Shown piece by piece: positions 6,581-14,023 of a stretch of 17,974 nt of DNA (the stretch's first letter is position 1; every line of letters starts with the position of its first letter). The translations under genes were made by a program, and so were the position numbers. The notes beneath the pieces are model-generated. The model searched no databases and was not told where the DNA came from. It was given only the letters and a program-made list of their open reading frames with translations. Where the stretch lies: positions 1 through 17,974 of the forward strand of contig CAYFZZ010000165.1 in NCBI GenBank assembly GCA_964347545.1. The letters run 5' to 3'. Source of the stretch: CS4-C045 sp964347545 (lineage in GTDB: Bacteria > Planctomycetota > Planctomycetia > Pirellulales > UBA7805).

Positions 6581-8614
6581 TCAATGGACCCGCTGGCCTG
6601 GCACGGCCCCCTCGTCCGGGCTCAACAAATACACCTCTTTCCCCCCAGGACCGCTGGCGATGACCATCCCTTCGCTGACTCCAAACTTCATCTGCCGCGG
6701 GGCCAGATTAGCGGCATAGACCACCAGCCGTCCGATGAGGGCTTCCGGCGCGTAGGCGGCTTTGATCCCCGCCAACACCGTCCGCCGCTCGTCCCCCCCC
6801 AAGCTCAACGTCAGCTTCAACAACTTGCGAGCTTCAGGGACACTTTCAGCGTCGACCACCCGAGCGATCCGTAGATCGACCTTGGTGAAGTCGTCAAAGC
6901 TAATCTGCTCGGCCAGCGGTTCGGCAACGAGCGCCTCGCCGCTGTCGTCAAACGTGCCCGCCCCGCCCGGGGCGGCCGTATGTTTACTTTCCTCAATCAT
7001 GGCTTGTACCTGTTGTGGTTCTACCCGTTTTAACATGTGCTGGAAGGGATGGACGCCGCAGGCAACCAGCGGCGTCTGGCTTTGCTCCCAATTTTCGATC
7101 TTTTGGCCCAACAATTCGCCCGTCTGCCGCGCCAGCCGGGGCAAGACCGGCGCCAGATAAATGGCCAGTTGGCGGAACAGATTCAAGGCCACCGTGCAGA
7201 CGTCCTGCAGCCTGGCGGCTTGGGCCGGATCCTTGGCCAACTTCCACGGCTCGGCCGACTCCACATACGGATTGGCTCGATCCGCCAACTCCATGATCAA
7301 CCGCATGGCGCGGTTGTAATCACAATGTTCATAAGCCTCGGCGATTTCGTCCCCCACGGCGGCCGCGTGGCGGAACAGCCCGCCGTCGTCCGGGTAGACC
7401 GCGGATAACCCGGAAGCGGTGACAAATTTTGCGGTGCGGCTGGCGAGGTTGACCACTTTGCCCACCAGGTCGGCGTTGACCTTCGCCACCAGTTCGTCCA
7501 GGTTCAAATCCAGGTCGTCCACCCGCGGCGTCAGCTTGGAGGCGTAATAATAGCGCAAGTAGGCCGGGTCGAGATGTTTTAAATAGGTTTCCGCCATCAC
7601 GAACGTGCCGGTGCTCTTGGACATCTTGGCCCCTCCCACCGTGAGAAACCCGTGAATGTGGATTTTGCGGGGGAGAATAAAGCCGGCCGTCTTCAACATG
7701 GCGGGCCAGAAGAGGCAGTGAAAATACTGGATGTCCTTGCCGATGAAGTGATGGACTTCCGTCTGCGTGTTGGACCACCAGTTTTCAAAATCTTCGCCGT
7801 GAGCGGCGCACCATTGCCGCGTGGAGGCCATGTAGCCGATCGGCGCGTCGAACCAGACATACCAGTAGTTGCCAGGGCTGTCGGGAATCTCGAACCCGAA
7901 ATACGGTGCCGGGCGGGAGATGTCCCAGTCCCGCAAGGGCTCGTTCAAAAAATGCCCCTTCAAGTAATTCGCCACCTCGGGCTGGAGGTGATCGCCCGAC
8001 TGCGTCCAGCTCTCCAAAAAATCGTGCAGCTGCTCCAGCTCGATAAACAAGTGCAGCGCCTGGCGGATCTCGGGCCGAGCCCCGGAAATTTTGCTGACCG
8101 GATCCACCAGCTCGGTCGGACTGTAATGCCGGCCGCAAACACTGCAGTTGTCCCCGGGCTGGTCCTGAGCATGACATTGGGGACAGGTCCCGCGGACAAA
8201 GCGGTCCGCCAGAAACGTTTCGGCCTCAGGATCGTACAGCTGTTCGATGTGCTTTTCCCGGACCAGCCCGGCCCCGCGGAGGGACTTCCAGAACTGTTCG
8301 CAGAGGGCACGGTTTTCGGGGCTATGCGTGCTGCCGTAGTGATCGAACTGGACTTCAAAGCCGGCAAAGTCCCGCTGGTGCTCGGCATGCATCCCAGCAA
8401 TAAACTCCTCTTCGCTGACCCCCCGCTCTCGAGCACTGATCATGATCGCCGTGCCGTGCGTGTCGTCGGCACAGATGTAAATGCAGCGGTGGCCGCGCAG
8501 TTTTTGAAACCGGACCCAAATGTCCGTCTGGATGTACTCAACCAGGTGCCCGATGTGGATCGGACCGTTGGCGTAGGGGAGGGCGGCGGTGACAAGAATC
8601 TGGCGGGTGGTCAT
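6581..8614 (-). CDS. metG: Methionyl-tRNA synthetase
   Basis: It charges tRNA-Met with methionine in the cytosol. The 677-residue product is class Ia. It has the HIGH motif HIGH at residues 20-23, KMSKS at 330-334, and a zinc knuckle with paired CxxC motifs (Cys144/147 and Cys157/160) of the two-domain MetG1 type. The C-terminal 105 or so residues (from ISFDDFTKVDLRIARV) are the EMAP/Trbp111-like tRNA-binding domain that allows dimerisation. Length equals that of the E. coli enzyme. The ATG at 8614 (MTTRQILVTAALPYANG) matches the family start. A TTG seven codons upstream gives a longer form with no better ribosome site. It stands alone between the sugar-metabolism pair and the fab cluster. 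Confidence 0.98.
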   Translation of the reverse strand: MTTRQILVTAALPYANGPIHIGHLVEYIQTDIWVRFQKLRGHRCIYICADDTHGTAIMISARERGVSEEEFIAGMHAEHQRDFAGFEVQFDHYGSTHSPENRALCEQFWKSLRGAGLVREKHIEQLYDPEAETFLADRFVRGTCPQCHAQDQPGDNCSVCGRHYSPTELVDPVSKISGARPEIRQALHLFIELEQLHDFLESWTQSGDHLQPEVANYLKGHFLNEPLRDWDISRPAPYFGFEIPDSPGNYWYVWFDAPIGYMASTRQWCAAHGEDFENWWSNTQTEVHHFIGKDIQYFHCLFWPAMLKTAGFILPRKIHIHGFLTVGGAKMSKSTGTFVMAETYLKHLDPAYLRYYYASKLTPRVDDLDLNLDELVAKVNADLVGKVVNLASRTAKFVTASGLSAVYPDDGGLFRHAAAVGDEIAEAYEHCDYNRAMRLIMELADRANPYVESAEPWKLAKDPAQAARLQDVCTVALNLFRQLAIYLAPVLPRLARQTGELLGQKIENWEQSQTPLVACGVHPFQHMLKRVEPQQVQAMIEESKHTAAPGGAGTFDDSGEALVAEPLAEQISFDDFTKVDLRIARVVDAESVPEARKLLKLTLSLGGDERRTVLAGIKAAYAPEALIGRLVVYAANLAPRQMKFGVSEGMVIASGPGGKEVYLLSPDEGAVPGQRVH

Positions 8615-8818
8615 GGGGCTGGGCTGGGTCGACAACGGTCAGGGGCCCCCGGGGCAGGCCACAGCGGCGGGCGGCCGACGGGCCTCAACCCGCCCGGCGG
8701 GGGCGGGGGCGGCGTTCGCCCAACCGCGCCTCTCGCGGGGAAAGCACGGCGGCGGGCGTCCTTCACCAGGCGTCCCGACGCGCCCCGGGCGGGCCGAGCC
8801 CGGCCGAGACTGGCGGGA

Positions 8819-8824
8819 ATTGTA
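8819..8824 (-). promoter_or_regulatory. Possible -10 box for metG
   Basis: TACAAT on the minus strand, about 205 bp before the metG start, in a 268-bp gap that is otherwise extremely GC-rich. No convincing -35 is seen at the right spacing, so this is only a candidate. If real, the leader would be long and contain GC-rich hairpin-forming sequence. Confidence 0.25.
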
Positions 8825-8882
8825 GCCCACCCGGGTCGGAACGGCGAGAGCAACCACGCCAGTCCGCCCTCCGGCAGTCCGC

Positions 8883-9905
8883 TCACAGCGGCTCGAGGGC
8901 GCCCGAAGCAATGCTGCGGACCTCCGCCTCGGCAATCAGGATCGAGGCCAGGGCATCCTCGGCAGTGATCGCCGTCGGTCGGCGGCCACCGGCCAGACAG
9001 TCGACCAGATACCGCAGCTCCTCCACCCACCCGTCCCCCTGGCCACAGTCGACCACCTCCTGCTTGCCATCCTGACTGACCGTCAACGGCCGCTCGCTGC
9101 GACTGAAGTCAAAGTCGGCCGTCGCCCGCTCGAAATTCACCGTGTAGGCCATGTTGAAACCAAAGCCGTCGGCCATCGCCCAGCTGCCCTCGGCCACCAC
9201 CAGGGGGACGTCGTCGTAGACATAGTGCGTCACCAGGTGGTCGATGCGAGAAGTGGTCTGGGAATAGCCCCGGCTGAAGACGGCCCGCGGCTGTCCAAAC
9301 AGGTACGAGACAAAATCGGTGTCGTGGATGTGCAGGTCCATCACCGCTCCGCCCGACTTCTCGCCATCCTGAAACCAGCCCGGGGGCATCTGGGCGACGC
9401 GGCGAAAAGTGGCGGCCCGCACCCCCCCATACCGCCGCTGGACCACCGCCTGCTTCAGCCAGGCCCACTGCGGCCAGAAACGGATGCACATCGCGGGCAT
9501 CAAACAGCCCTCGGCCCGGCCCGCCGCCTCGACAATCTGCCCCGCCTCCTGGCTGCTGATCGCCAGCGGTTTCTCGACCACCACGTGCTTGCCCGCCGCC
9601 AAAGCGGCCAGGGCCAGTTCGACGTGGGCCGGCGTGGGGACGCAGATGTCGACCACGTCCACGTCGTCCCAGCCAATCAGCTCGTGAAAATCGGTCGTCC
9701 CCCGCACGACCTGCATGTCGAACGAGACGCCCGTGTCGTCCCCCACGTTGCCCCAGCTGTCGGCCAGATCCCCCGCCGCCCGCCGCGGATCCAAGTCCGC
9801 AATGGCCACCACCTGAGCGTCGTCGATCTGGGCGTAAGCCTGAGCATGCGTGCGGCCCATGAAACCCAGGCCGATGAGGCCAATCCGGACCGGGGAGGAA
9901 GCCAT
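8883..9905 (-). CDS. Gfo/Idh/MocA-family NAD(P)-dependent oxidoreductase
   Basis: A 340-residue cytosolic dehydrogenase of the type that oxidises sugars or inositols. The N-terminal Rossmann fold starts RIGLIGLGFMG (G12, G14, G17 bind the dinucleotide), followed by AIADLDP with the acidic residue at the end of strand 2. EKP at residues 111-113 is the family lysine motif. The catalytic region MDLHIHDTDF at 189-198 contains His194 and Asp197. The C-terminal half is the usual sheet domain. The ATG at 9905 begins directly before the Rossmann fold; a longer frame to 10115 would run back into the isomerase gene. It is 58 bp downstream of the isomerase, with a G/C-run repeat between. The pair suggests a shared sugar or cyclitol substrate, not identifiable from sequence. 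Confidence 0.93.
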   Translation of the reverse strand: MASSPVRIGLIGLGFMGRTHAQAYAQIDDAQVVAIADLDPRRAAGDLADSWGNVGDDTGVSFDMQVVRGTTDFHELIGWDDVDVVDICVPTPAHVELALAALAAGKHVVVEKPLAISSQEAGQIVEAAGRAEGCLMPAMCIRFWPQWAWLKQAVVQRRYGGVRAATFRRVAQMPPGWFQDGEKSGGAVMDLHIHDTDFVSYLFGQPRAVFSRGYSQTTSRIDHLVTHYVYDDVPLVVAEGSWAMADGFGFNMAYTVNFERATADFDFSRSERPLTVSQDGKQEVVDCGQGDGWVEELRYLVDCLAGGRRPTAITAEDALASILIAEAEVRSIASGALEPL

Positions 9906-9919
9906 GGTTGGGATTCCGC

Positions 9920-9963
9920 GGGGTGAGGGGGTGATGGGGTAGGGGGGTGAGGGGGTGAAGGGG
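9920..9963 (+). repeat. G-run tandem repeat, potential G-quadruplex
   Basis: Six runs of four to six G (9920-9923, 9927-9931, 9936-9939, 9942-9947, 9951-9955, 9960-9963) are separated by TGA, TGAT, TA, TGA and TGAA. It fills most of the gap between the isomerase stop (9964) and the oxidoreductase start (9905). The G-rich strand is the template strand, so mRNA carries the C-runs. Confidence 0.8.
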
Positions 9964-10809
9964 TTAGGATCGGCGCTGGTCGAGGGTGCGGACAAATTCG
10001 ACGGCCGAGCGAATATCTTCGATGCGCGTGGCCCCTGCCTCCCGTTCGATCGCCAGGTAACCTGCAAAACCGATCTCGTCCAGGGCCCGGAAAAAGTTGG
10101 GCCAGTCCACCTCACCGGTCCCCAGGACCACCTCGTCGCCCCAGTCGCCCGGGGTTCGAGTCAAGGTGGCGTCCTTCAGATGCACGCTGTGGACCCGAGG
10201 ACCCAGGGTCCGCACCGCGGCCACCGGATCCCCCATGTTGTAGAGGATCATGTTGGCGGGATCGAAGTTGACACGGACATTGGGCTGGTCCAGATCGTCC
10301 AGAAAGCCGTTCAACGCCGCCGCCGTTTCCTGGCCAGTCTCGAAACAGACGGTCATCTGGTGCCGGGCGAACAGCCCCGCGATCTGGGTCAGGCGGTCCT
10401 TCAGTTTGGCGTAGTGCGGGTCTGCCGGATCGTGCGGGAGGAATCCGGCATGAAACATGACCGAGTCGATCCCTAGATCCGCCATCAAGGGGGGGATCTT
10501 CTGGATGCCGGACCAGTTTTCCTGCCAGGTCGCGTCGGGCACGACGCCGCCGGTCTGGCGAATGGTCTTTACGCTGGAATAGTCTTCGCCGATGGTGCGG
10601 AACATGCCGCCGGTCAGCTGCACGCCCGCCTCCCGCAACCTGGGGCCGGCATCCGCCCAGCGGGGATCGTCGCGGAGGGGGCCCAGTTCCAGTTGAGTGC
10701 GCATCAAGCCGATCTGCCGCAGCTGGTCGATCAAGTCGTCCACGTCGCGCGGCGCCAGGGACCAGCTGCAAACGGCTAAACGATCGTCGAGGGGTTTGGC
10801 CAAGCTCAT
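9964..10809 (-). CDS. Sugar phosphate isomerase/epimerase (xylose isomerase-like TIM barrel)
   Basis: A 281-residue protein of the AP endonuclease 2-like/IolE-type barrel family, which isomerises or epimerises sugars and inositol derivatives using a divalent metal. Likely metal and catalytic residues sit at the ends of successive strands: His120 (MFHAGF), Glu157 (VCFETGQE), Asp183 (NFDPANM), His210 (VHLKD) and Glu255 (LAIERE). The conserved VHLKD and NFDPAN segments are typical. The ATG at 10809 is chosen because AAGGGA lies about 5 nt upstream and the next residues (RLAVCSWSL) form strand 1. A frame extension to 10869 lacks support. It is first of a two-gene unit with the Gfo/Idh/MocA oxidoreductase. 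The substrate is unknown. Confidence 0.92.
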   Translation of the reverse strand: MSLAKPLDDRLAVCSWSLAPRDVDDLIDQLRQIGLMRTQLELGPLRDDPRWADAGPRLREAGVQLTGGMFRTIGEDYSSVKTIRQTGGVVPDATWQENWSGIQKIPPLMADLGIDSVMFHAGFLPHDPADPHYAKLKDRLTQIAGLFARHQMTVCFETGQETAAALNGFLDDLDQPNVRVNFDPANMILYNMGDPVAAVRTLGPRVHSVHLKDATLTRTPGDWGDEVVLGTGEVDWPNFFRALDEIGFAGYLAIEREAGATRIEDIRSAVEFVRTLDQRRS

Positions 10810-10929
10810 GCTGTCCCTTGTCGCGAAGGTGAACGTCCAAATGTTGATCGAAACGCAGCCGCCTGACAAGTCGGGGGAAGCCCCAGCGGGCGGTCCGGGG
10901 GGACGTGCGAGCGCGGACGGCCGACCAGA

Positions 10930-11412
10930 TCAGGAGACCCGAGGCGAGGCGGCCACGGTCAGCGAGGTTCGTGCCGCCAGCCAGTTGCACACCCGCTCGA
11001 AAACGGCAACATCCGCCGGTACCTGACCGGCGATCTGGTACTCGCCCCGCGCCAGCTGTTCCGCCAGCCGCCGCAGATGATGTTCGGCCGTGGCCAGAAA
11101 GCGGACCTGTTCGGCGTCGCTCAACGCGTGGCTCAACAACGAGCTGCCCGAGGCGGTCCGAGCGCGGCGCAAGGCGACCAGCTGGCCGCGGTCCGCTTTG
11201 TAAAGCAGGCCGTCGACAAAGGCTCGCCGCAGCTGGCCGGCCGAGTTGAATTGATAGACCGGATCGCTGCCCAGAAAAAAACTGGCCGCTCCGCATCGCC
11301 GAAACCCACACACCACCCCTGGCCCTCCGGCGGCCCCCCGCAGCTCGATCCGCTCGACCAAGGCGGTCGCGTCCCGCAACAGGTCTTCTCGGTCCGCCTC
11401 CTCTCGTGCCAC
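10930..11412 (-). CDS. Conserved hypothetical protein, soluble
   Basis: I recognise this only as resembling uncharacterised planctomycete proteins (from memory, unchecked). The 160-residue product has no signal peptide or membrane helix. It has an N-terminal acidic helix (EEADREDLLRDATALVERIEL) and a beta-like centre with FFLGSDPVYQFNSAGQLRRAFVDGLLYK. A charged segment, LVALRRART, follows. The C-terminal half is helical, with LSDAEQVRFLATAEHHLRRL. The GTG at 11412 is chosen because GAGAGG ends 6 nt upstream. An in-frame GTG five codons earlier (11427) has no ribosome site. It lies 120 bp upstream of the isomerase, in the same direction, and may or may not share its transcript. No function is proposed. 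Confidence 0.75.
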   Translation of the reverse strand: MAREEADREDLLRDATALVERIELRGAAGGPGVVCGFRRCGAASFFLGSDPVYQFNSAGQLRRAFVDGLLYKADRGQLVALRRARTASGSSLLSHALSDAEQVRFLATAEHHLRRLAEQLARGEYQIAGQVPADVAVFERVCNWLAARTSLTVAASPRVS

Positions 11413-11418
11413 GACGTT

Positions 11419-11424
11419 CCTCTC
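11419..11424 (-). promoter_or_regulatory. Shine-Dalgarno deciding the start of the unknown gene
   Basis: GAGAGG on the minus strand, 6 nt before the GTG at 11412. It favours that GTG over the one at 11427. Confidence 0.5.
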
Positions 11425-11556
11425 CACCGATACGATTCCCGAACCCTAGACGATCCGGCCAAACGACCCGGTCAACGCGGCGGCCGCGTGGGACGAGGAT
11501 TTCCCCTCCGACCTGACCGCCCGCTGGTGTGCAGCGCCTGGTTCGATCATTTGCAT

Positions 11557-11688
11557 CTCACGGAGGCACAGAGACACAGAGAGCGACGCAAAGCGCCTCG
11601 TTCGTCGTCCGCGTGACGCTCTCCTTCATCCGTAATAGCCGTACCAATCTCGTTCTCGTGCATCTCCGTGTCTCTGTGCCTTTGTGAG
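11557..11688. repeat. MITE-like element: 25-bp terminal inverted repeats
   Basis: The arms at 11557-11581 and 11664-11688 are reverse complements at 22 of 25 positions (core AGGCACAGAGACAC). They flank 82 bp. A nested inverted repeat, GAGAGCG (11579-11585) and CGCTCTC (11617-11623), lies inside. No protein is encoded. Similar 'CACAGAGACACAGAG' repeats recur in many planctomycete and other genomes as I recall, so it may be a dispersed non-autonomous element or a folded RNA. Confidence 0.6.
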
Positions 11689-11796
11689 AAACCGCTCTCA
11701 TCATCGAACCGGCGCCTGGTGCGGCACGCTAACCAAAACCGAGGTGACCCCCTTGGAGGAGTGGTACGCCAACAAAAACGAACTGGCAAGCCGGGG

Positions 11797-11814
11797 CTGC
11801 TGGCATGCCAGCAG
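11797..11814. repeat. 18-bp perfect palindrome
   Basis: CTGCTGGCATGCCAGCAG is its own reverse complement. It is followed 17 bp later by a T6 run, with a weak GGTC/GACC stem between (11819-11831). It could be a regulator site or part of a dispersed repeat; a terminator for an unseen plus-strand transcript is also possible. Confidence 0.55.
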
Positions 11815-11854
11815 GCAGGGTCAGGGGGACCTTTTTTCGAGCAGACTTAATTTT

Positions 11855-11871
11855 TGGCATGCGATATGCCA
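11855..11871. repeat. TGGCAT/ATGCCA hairpin
   Basis: TGGCAT at 11855-11860 and ATGCCA at 11866-11871 are separated by 5 nt and preceded by a T5 run. It shares TGGCATG with the 18-bp palindrome 50 bp to the left. Confidence 0.4.
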
Positions 11872-11986
11872 CCCGATGATCGGTAACCCACGCGACGAAT
11901 CTGTCTGGTCCGCGTTTTCCCCCGTGGCGAGACAGGCTGGCGGACGTTGACCGCCGGTCCGGGTCGGCTGCCGTCGGGGAGTGGTT

Positions 11987-12054
11987 TGTAAATCCCGTTT
12001 CCAGGATGGAACAATTTACAGACTGTGTCGTTGGTGGCAGAGCAGGCGCCACCA
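11987..12054 (+). promoter_or_regulatory. Two stem-loops upstream of the Trx-protease gene
   Basis: The first stem-loop (11987-12020) pairs TGTAAAT with ATTTACA and has an inner GTTTCC/GGAAC stem with one bulge. The second (12032-12054) is a 7-bp TGGTGGC/GCCACCA stem with a 9-nt loop. They are about 110-180 bp before the start codon and could be leader RNA structure or operator DNA. The strand is assumed from the downstream gene. Confidence 0.4.
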
Positions 12055-12154
12055 CCGCTGGCAGCACCCGGCGGGATGCTTGCCAGGCCCCGTCCGACGC
12101 TGAAGGCAGAACAGATCGCAAGCACGCTTTTCCATTTGTGACCCCAGCCGTTCC

Positions 12155-12162
12155 AAGGAGGG
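12155..12162 (+). promoter_or_regulatory. Strong Shine-Dalgarno of the Trx-protease gene
   Basis: AAGGAGGG ends 4 nt before the ATG at 12167. It is the best ribosome binding site in the window and fixes the start. Confidence 0.75.
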
Positions 12163-12166
12163 AACC

Positions 12167-13873
12167 ATGGTGTCGATGCAACTTCTGGCGGCCGCCCTGG
12201 CCCTGACCGGCGCCGGCGAAACGGTGCTGCTCGATTTTCAAGCGGACTGGTGTGGTCCCTGCAAGATGATGGAACCGGCCATCGACCAGTTGGCTGCCGG
12301 GGGCTACCCGGTGCGGAAGGTCGATATCGATCGCCAGCCCCAGCTGGCTCAACAATACGGCGTGACCAGCGTGCCTTGCCTGGTCTTGCTGGTCAACGGT
12401 CAAGAACGCGCTCGACAAATGGGGGCGATGAGTGTCGAGCAGCTGCAGCAGATGCTGCACCAGGCCAACGTCCGACCCGCCGGTTCGGCCGTGGCGGCCG
12501 TGCGGGGGCAATCGCCCGGCCGCCGCCGTTTCGGCTGGCCTCGTTCCCGTGCGGCGGCCAATGACGGGGGTGGGGGGAATATTCCGCGGGTCTCGCTGGG
12601 CGAACCCGTGGCGGCTGCGGATGAATTGCACAACCTGCCGGCGGGCTCGCCCGGCGAACCGACTGCGGCTGCGGCCAGCCCGCCTCCGACCGCCGCGGCC
12701 GCGACTTCCCCGTCGGTGCCGGCGGGGGCCCGTGCCCCCACCGCCGCGCCACCCTTGACCCCCCTCCCTCCCCGGAACCTCGCCCCCCCGCGCGGGTCGC
12801 TGGCCGCGGCCACCACGGGGCCCCCCGCCCCTGCCTCGGCAGGCCCCCCGCCAGCTGGGCGGCCGGCAACTTCCGGACCCCCGCCGACCGCTCCGGCGGC
12901 GATCCGCGACGGTCTGATCCAGCGTCTGACGGCCGCCACCGTGCGGCTGAAGGTTCGCGACCGCGACGGCCACTCCTGGGGCAGCGGTACCATCATCGAT
13001 TTTCGACCCGCGTCGCACGGTCGGGGGGGCGAAGCAGTGGTGCTGACCTGCGGCCACATCTTCCGAAATTCCGCCGGGCAGGGGCCGATCCAGGTCGACC
13101 TGTTTGACGGCAGCGGGCATCAGAATCTGACCGGTCAGCTGGTCCGCTACGACCTGGACCGCGACATCGGCCTGGTCCGGTGTGCGGTGCCCCACGCGGT
13201 GCGTGCCGCACCCCTGGCGACCTCCACCGCTGCCCCGCGACGGGGGAGTGCGGTGTTGAGCATTGGTTGCGATCACGGCCGATCCCCCACGGCCCACCGC
13301 AGTCACGTGATGGCCGTCAACAGTTTCATCGGGCCGCCGAATTTACAGGTCTCCGGCCAGCCGGCCATTGGCCGCAGCGGCGGGGGGTTGTTTAACGAGC
13401 GGGGGGAACTGATCGGCGTCTGCAACTTTGCCGACCCGACCGATCGCGCCGGGTTGTATGCGGCCGTCGCCGTGGCCCGCGATGTGATCGACCAGGCCGG
13501 CCTGGTGCTGACCCCCCCGCCGCGTGACCCCCAGCAGCTGGCGACGGCAGCTAACGCGACACCCCCCTCGCGGCTGGACATCGGTTCGCCCGGCCCCGCC
13601 TTGCCCCCGGCCGTGGCCGCGGCCGCCACGGGGTCGCCGCCGACCACCGAGGTCATTTGCATTGTGCGGTCCCACGACGGAGCCAAAACGGATCGGCAGG
13701 TGATCGTGATCGAAGACGCGTCGACCGATCTGATTCAGCAGCTGGCCCGCGAGCAACAGAGGCAACAGCAGACCTTTCCCACCACGATGGCTACCCGCCC
13801 GCCCGTGACCCACCCGCCGGTTGCCTTTCCACCGCTGCGGACCACCGCCGACTGGCAACCGCAGTGGCAGTGA
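12167..13873 (+). CDS. Thioredoxin domain fused to trypsin-like serine protease
   Basis: A 568-residue fusion. Residues about 1-97 form a thioredoxin domain with WCGPC (Cys29, Cys32), the cis-Pro at residue 70 in VTSVPCLVL, and VDIDRQPQLAQQYGV between. Residues about 100-245 are a low-complexity Ala/Pro/Gly linker. Residues about 250-447 are a chymotrypsin-fold protease with His297 (LTCGHIF), Asp333 (DRDIGLV) and Ser404 (GRSGGGLF), so the triad looks intact. A Pro/Ala-rich stretch and a short helix (residues 510-535, TDRQVIVIEDASTDLIQQLAREQ) end the protein. No convincing signal peptide is present: the hydrophobic start LLAAALALTGAG merges into thioredoxin strand 1, so location is uncertain. 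The ribosome site is strong. It is monocistronic, facing the HAD gene tail to tail. Confidence 0.9.
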   Translation: MVSMQLLAAALALTGAGETVLLDFQADWCGPCKMMEPAIDQLAAGGYPVRKVDIDRQPQLAQQYGVTSVPCLVLLVNGQERARQMGAMSVEQLQQMLHQANVRPAGSAVAAVRGQSPGRRRFGWPRSRAAANDGGGGNIPRVSLGEPVAAADELHNLPAGSPGEPTAAAASPPPTAAAATSPSVPAGARAPTAAPPLTPLPPRNLAPPRGSLAAATTGPPAPASAGPPPAGRPATSGPPPTAPAAIRDGLIQRLTAATVRLKVRDRDGHSWGSGTIIDFRPASHGRGGEAVVLTCGHIFRNSAGQGPIQVDLFDGSGHQNLTGQLVRYDLDRDIGLVRCAVPHAVRAAPLATSTAAPRRGSAVLSIGCDHGRSPTAHRSHVMAVNSFIGPPNLQVSGQPAIGRSGGGLFNERGELIGVCNFADPTDRAGLYAAVAVARDVIDQAGLVLTPPPRDPQQLATAANATPPSRLDIGSPGPALPPAVAAAATGSPPTTEVICIVRSHDGAKTDRQVIVIEDASTDLIQQLAREQQRQQQTFPTTMATRPPVTHPPVAFPPLRTTADWQPQWQ

Positions 13874-13950
13874 GCGATCGGGCAGGTCGCCGTTTGCCGA
13901 GAGCGGCGTGGCCAAAGCGCGCGGCACGGGCTGGCCGGCTATCTTGCCGC

Positions 13951-13971
13951 CCCTGCCTCTAACGGGCAGGG
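13951..13971. terminator. Possible bidirectional terminator hairpin
   Basis: CCCTGCC (13951-13957) and GGCAGGG (13965-13971) form a perfect 7-bp stem with a 7-nt loop. It lies in the 150-bp gap between the convergent Trx-protease and HAD genes. Only a short TTT follows on plus, so termination is a guess from position and stem. Confidence 0.4.
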
Positions 13972-14023
13972 AGGGCTTTCGATTCCGCCGCCGACCCTTG
14001 CGGCAGCGATCGCGATGGGTCCT

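Larger units (their letters stand above)
11413..12166. other. 754-bp gene-free region with many inverted repeats
   Basis: It lies between divergent genes (unknown protein on minus, Trx-protease on plus). Open frames here are short, unlike any family I know, and interrupted by the repeats. Contents, left to right: likely minus-strand promoter area to about 11550, a long inverted repeat (11557-11688), an 18-bp palindrome (11797-11814), a T-run (11832-11837), a TGGCAT/ATGCCA hairpin (11855-11871), two stem-loops (11987-12020 and 12032-12054) and a strong ribosome site before 12167. The AT content around 11825-11870 is higher than in the neighbouring sequence. Confidence 0.6.

Noticed and set aside
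8615..8635. TTG start extending metG by seven residues
   Set aside because: No Shine-Dalgarno, and family members begin at the position of the ATG at 8614.
7652..8968. 438-codon open frame on the plus strand
   Set aside because: Antisense to metG, with no recognisable motif; the minus frame is unmistakably methionyl-tRNA synthetase.
9906..10115. Upstream extension of the Gfo/Idh/MocA protein
   Set aside because: It would overlap the isomerase gene and translate the G-run repeat; the Rossmann fold starts right after the ATG at 9905.
11819..11837. Rho-independent terminator with T6 run
   Set aside because: The stem is only 4 bp and no upstream plus-strand gene exists to end here; kept only as part of the palindrome observation.
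11684..11950. 88-codon plus-strand frame in the gene-free region
   Set aside because: Overlaps the inverted repeat and palindrome, has no ribosome site and no family resemblance.
11729..13306. 525-codon open frame on the minus strand
   Set aside because: Antisense to the Trx-protease gene, low-complexity, and runs through the palindromes of the gap.
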